64,000 bases of DNA from [Scytonema hofmanni] UTEX 2349 (lineage in GTDB: Bacteria > Cyanobacteriota > Cyanobacteriia > Cyanobacteriales > Nostocaceae), in contig NZ_KK073768.1 of assembly GCF_000582685.1 (NCBI RefSeq), forward strand, positions 2,772,883-2,836,882, read 5' to 3'. Below are positions 61,101 to 64,000 of this stretch, piece after piece; the first letter of the stretch is position 1, and each line of letters begins with the position of its first letter. Under the pieces are notes generated by a model, which was not told the DNA's origin, made no database searches, and saw only the letters and a list, made by a program, of their open reading frames with translations. Made by a program: the position numbers and the translations under genes.

Positions 61101-64000
61101 ATGCTCTACCTAGCTTTACCACCTACACCCCCGCCAATTTTTATTACGTTGACACCTGAACAGGTTGCTAACAAATCGGATATAGAACAAATTTCGGCTG
61201 CTCAACCAATAAAAGCACAAAATCCGGTTTGTCGATCGCCACAAACTCAAAAATCCGATCTTGTCAACAATTTATTAGGGAAAATGCTAGCGGCTTCTAA
61301 TCAAGCAACAGAAGCTGTAGTTTGCACTACATCCCAAAAGAAAAAGTCGGTAATTGTGAGTTTTCAAGCTCAAATTGAACAACAAAAACAAGCGAAAGAT
61401 TTTTCACCAACCACTTCCCCAAAAACAGAAAATACTGGCACCACCCCACCATCAATTTCTCCAGTTAACGAGGAAATAACAGCCTCTGCAAATATAGATT
61501 CTAAAAAGACTACTTCTGGTGAGCAACCCGGATATCAAAAATTAATTAGCAGCTTATCTAATAACAAAACTGCTGAAAAAAACACCATAGGTAAAATCCT
61601 TTCAGCAGTGCAGGAATTAATTAGCGCTTCTCTTTATGCTTCGCTAAATAATACTACTAATAATTCGATAAAATCAGATAATCAACATTCTTCTGAAGTA
61701 GCGATCAACCCTTCAGGAGATTCTACTTCTGGACAAACTACAGATAATAAAAAGCCAGAAGATACCAGCAGTAATAATGTTACCCAAGAAATCGCTACTA
61801 ACACAAATGTACAGACAGAAAAAATTCTGGCAATTGTACAGGAACTAATCAGGGTATCTATATCTGCTTCCTTAAATAATACACTCAACCCAGATACAAA
61901 AACTTCAGAAGAAACAGCTAACAATAATAAAAAGCCAGAAAATAATATTGGTAATGCTCCTAATCAACAAAAGGTAGCAGCAAACAATAATGTTACTAAT
62001 AATGACAGCAGAAATACGTTAATAGAAAAGCTGACTGGAAAAGGTTCTATCCAGTTAGCCAAATCACCCGATGAGCCTTTTTTGGTGGGTGTGATTATCA
62101 ACGGTCGAGAAGTTGGTACTTTAGATATTATTCAAGAGGGAAATACTCTTCTAATTCCTCTAGAAAGCTTTGGGGAAATTGCTGGTTTTAAAGTAGAAAA
62201 TACTGATTCTGCTACCCAAGTAAAGACCCCTTTAGGAGTTGTCAAACTGCAATCGAATTCCTTAAAGCAAATTAATGGTATTACATACATTCTTAAGTCT
62301 GCACTTAAAGATGAATTAAGCATAAATGTAGACTTAAACACCGCTGATTTAAATTTGCTTACAGACTTACCTTGGCGGGGAAATGTTGGACAATATCGAT
62401 CAAGAACGGCTGATTTAAAACCAGAATTTTTTGCACCTAGCAGCGGACTTTCAAATTTTCGGCAAGAATTAAATATTGATAGTACTGGCGGAGATACAAG
62501 CCTGCGTAGTTCTTCACTTTTGGGTGGTAGACTAGGGGGATGGGCATATCGTTTGCGCTTAGATAATAATTTTGTTGACCAACCAGACATTTCTGAATAC
62601 TTTTTATATAAACATAGCGGACGATTTCTTTATCAACTAGGACGGCAACAAGTTGGCTTACATCCCCTGTTAAATGGCATTGATTTAACGGGTTTCCAAT
62701 TTGGTTATAGCAATCTTCCAGAAGAAAGCTTTGGTAATAGTTATAGTGCAAATGAGCTTTTGTCCAGACGCTCTAGACCTATACAAACATTTCGCGGTAA
62801 AGTCGAACCTGCAAGTTTTGTCCAACTAAGAGTTGGTGGAACTGTAGTTGCCCAGCAACAAGTAGGATTTAACGGTTTATACGAATTTGTTGATGTCAAT
62901 TTACCTATCGGTCAAAGCAATGAAATTGAAGTTTTGATTTTTGACCGCAACAATTTGCGTGTACCCCGCGAAATTCGTACTGTCAGAATTAATGCTTCTG
63001 ATTTGCTACTTCCCGCAGGTGGTAATGTACAGCTAGGTGGATTAGGTTTTAGCGGAAATTTAGTCCAAAATGGTTTATTTGGAGATGTAAATTCTGATAA
63101 TCAAGGAAAACCAGTTGGTTTTTATCAATTGCGGCAAGGACTTTCAAGTAATTTAACCTTTGAAAGTTCATTACAAGCGGTTCCCAATGCGTTGCAAAGT
63201 CAAGCTGGTTTAATTTGGCGTTTGGCAAATCCAGTTGTTTTATCTGCAAGTGTTGGGACTTCTGCTAATAAAGTTGGTTACTCGGCAGATTTGGATGTGC
63301 AGTTAAACAGATTGGAAATTAATGCTAATTCTCAATCATTACCAGAAGGTTATAGATTATTTAGAAACTCTACACAATTATTTAATCATAGTCTGGAATT
63401 GAAATATCGCTTCGGTAATACTCTCAATTTGGGATTTATTGCCCGCAATCGCAAAGATGATATCAGCTCTGCTAGTTACATTTTACCTACTTTTTCAGCA
63501 CGACCTTTTTCAACATTATCTTTAAGCGGTAGACCTGATTATGATGGACGGTATTTATTCAATGCTTTCTATCAGCCCAATAGATTAACAAGATTCTCTT
63601 TTAATACTTATGGTGATTCATATATTTCTGATTTAACTTATAACTTAAGTGATAGTTATCAGCTATCTTTTGGTAATGAATTTGGAGGCAATTCAGCACC
63701 TCGTTATTCTATAGGTATTGGTCATAACTCCAGTAACCTTAATTCTCTAAGTTGGAACTTAGGAATGTTATATAGAAATGGAGAAATAGGACCACTTGCA
63801 GGAGCTAGTATGCAGGTTCTTCCAGGGTTATTTGCCAGACTTGAATACCAAGGCATCCCAAGTAGAAATAGAAGCAATTTTGGCGGATTTGGCGACGATC
63901 GCCTGAGTTTATCACTGGTATCAGATTTATCTTTTGCAGGGGGTCGAGTTGCCCCAGCTAACTATAGCGGTATTGGCAAAGATCGTGGAGCGATCGCTGG
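61101..64000 (+). CDS. Outer-membrane usher with long N-terminal extension (3' end outside window)
   Basis: An open frame from ATG 61101 to the window end, at least 966 residues. Residues 1-320 are Asn/Thr/Lys/Gln-rich. The usher N-domain starts about 325 (LVGVIINGREVGTLDIIQEGNTLLIPLESFGEIAGF). The beta-barrel follows, alternating short strands: SLRSSSLLGGRLGGWAYRL, GRFLYQLGRQQVGLHPLLNG. A plug-like region with QQVGFNGLYEFVDVNLPIG follows. Ushers thread pilus subunits through the outer membrane. The usual signal peptide is not obvious. Another frame just upstream (LAIAIFVLTYALPS) looks like one, so a frameshift or alternative start is possible. Confidence 0.75.
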   Translation, partial: MLYLALPPTPPPIFITLTPEQVANKSDIEQISAAQPIKAQNPVCRSPQTQKSDLVNNLLGKMLAASNQATEAVVCTTSQKKKSVIVSFQAQIEQQKQAKDFSPTTSPKTENTGTTPPSISPVNEEITASANIDSKKTTSGEQPGYQKLISSLSNNKTAEKNTIGKILSAVQELISASLYASLNNTTNNSIKSDNQHSSEVAINPSGDSTSGQTTDNKKPEDTSSNNVTQEIATNTNVQTEKILAIVQELIRVSISASLNNTLNPDTKTSEETANNNKKPENNIGNAPNQQKVAANNNVTNNDSRNTLIEKLTGKGSIQLAKSPDEPFLVGVIINGREVGTLDIIQEGNTLLIPLESFGEIAGFKVENTDSATQVKTPLGVVKLQSNSLKQINGITYILKSALKDELSINVDLNTADLNLLTDLPWRGNVGQYRSRTADLKPEFFAPSSGLSNFRQELNIDSTGGDTSLRSSSLLGGRLGGWAYRLRLDNNFVDQPDISEYFLYKHSGRFLYQLGRQQVGLHPLLNGIDLTGFQFGYSNLPEESFGNSYSANELLSRRSRPIQTFRGKVEPASFVQLRVGGTVVAQQQVGFNGLYEFVDVNLPIGQSNEIEVLIFDRNNLRVPREIRTVRINASDLLLPAGGNVQLGGLGFSGNLVQNGLFGDVNSDNQGKPVGFYQLRQGLSSNLTFESSLQAVPNALQSQAGLIWRLANPVVLSASVGTSANKVGYSADLDVQLNRLEINANSQSLPEGYRLFRNSTQLFNHSLELKYRFGNTLNLGFIARNRKDDISSASYILPTFSARPFSTLSLSGRPDYDGRYLFNAFYQPNRLTRFSFNTYGDSYISDLTYNLSDSYQLSFGNEFGGNSAPRYSIGIGHNSSNLNSLSWNLGMLYRNGEIGPLAGASMQVLPGLFARLEYQGIPSRNRSNFGGFGDDRLSLSLVSDLSFAGGRVAPANYSGIGKDRGAIA
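61590..61884 (+). repeat. Duplicated segment in the usher extension
   Basis: GKILSAVQELISASLYASLN (from 61590) and EKILAIVQELIRVSISASLN (from 61818) are related at protein and DNA level, 228 bp apart, each followed by an Asn/Thr/Lys-rich linker. They look like two copies of a roughly 76-codon unit with an amphipathic helix. Confidence 0.7.

Overview
The window is chromosomal DNA of a cyanobacterium, probably filamentous. Direct signs are the very frequent octamer GCGATCGC (HIP1), a large glutamate synthase with no adjacent gltD, the DXP-pathway gene dxr, an XisH/XisI pair, CHAT/TPR proteins, group II introns and many short palindromes and minisatellites. The genus cannot be fixed from sequence alone. 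The mostly modest GC content and long spacers fit a Nostocales-like genome (inference).

Layout. 1-9.2 kb is housekeeping: an A-type Fe-S carrier, a ManC-like cupin, a secreted phosphodiester glycosidase and glutamate synthase. 9.2-17.6 kb holds a polysaccharide deacetylase and a minus-strand cluster (methyltransferase, GT2, small EamA/SMR-type transporter, two PIG-V-like GT-C proteins around a DUF2079 protein) that looks like a lipid-linked sugar pathway. 17.7-23.1 kb: dxr with a duplicated tail, a small membrane protein, a thioesterase, a secreted CHAT-TPR protein and a DUF1815-like protein. 23.9-26.4 kb: a tiny DUF2839-like gene split by a 2.3-kb group II intron; splicing would give a 70-residue protein. 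26.6-42.6 kb: a DinG-like helicase with a degenerate nucleotide site, an M48 protease, a Spy-like gene with an in-frame MITE in its signal peptide, a DUF2207 protein, lysS, a RelE/XRE toxin-antitoxin operon with paired operators, a long TPR-CHAT protein, DUF29, a VOC protein, an orphan sigma-like protein, a secreted TPR protein and xisHI.

42.6-53.6 kb is the accessory core. It contains an ECF sigma factor fused to an IS1-InsA-like zinc ribbon and HTH, a second group II intron, an IsrB-type RuvC nuclease with a likely omega RNA, a truncated HNH gene, a decayed copy of part of the sigma gene, an unusual secreted single-heme protein with an unknown partner, a three-copy 63-bp palindromic repeat, a small gene split by a TA-flanked MITE, a broken aspartic protease and a ParDE pair. 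The intron appears to sit inside the omega RNA leader of the IsrB element: joining the two exons builds a two-segment stem that neither flank forms alone.

53.8-64 kb holds cell-envelope genes: a secreted Gln/Ser-rich protein, a DUF2267 protein, a sensor histidine kinase whose sensor region has absorbed an in-frame minisatellite, and a chaperone-usher cluster (secreted pilin-like protein, Cys-containing secreted protein, PapD-like chaperone, large usher running off the window). The usher has an approximately 320-residue Asn/Thr/Lys-rich N-terminal extension with repeated amphipathic helices.

Best candidates for undescribed biology: the sigma-InsA fusion, the intron-in-omega-RNA arrangement, the heme protein pair and the chaperone-usher locus.
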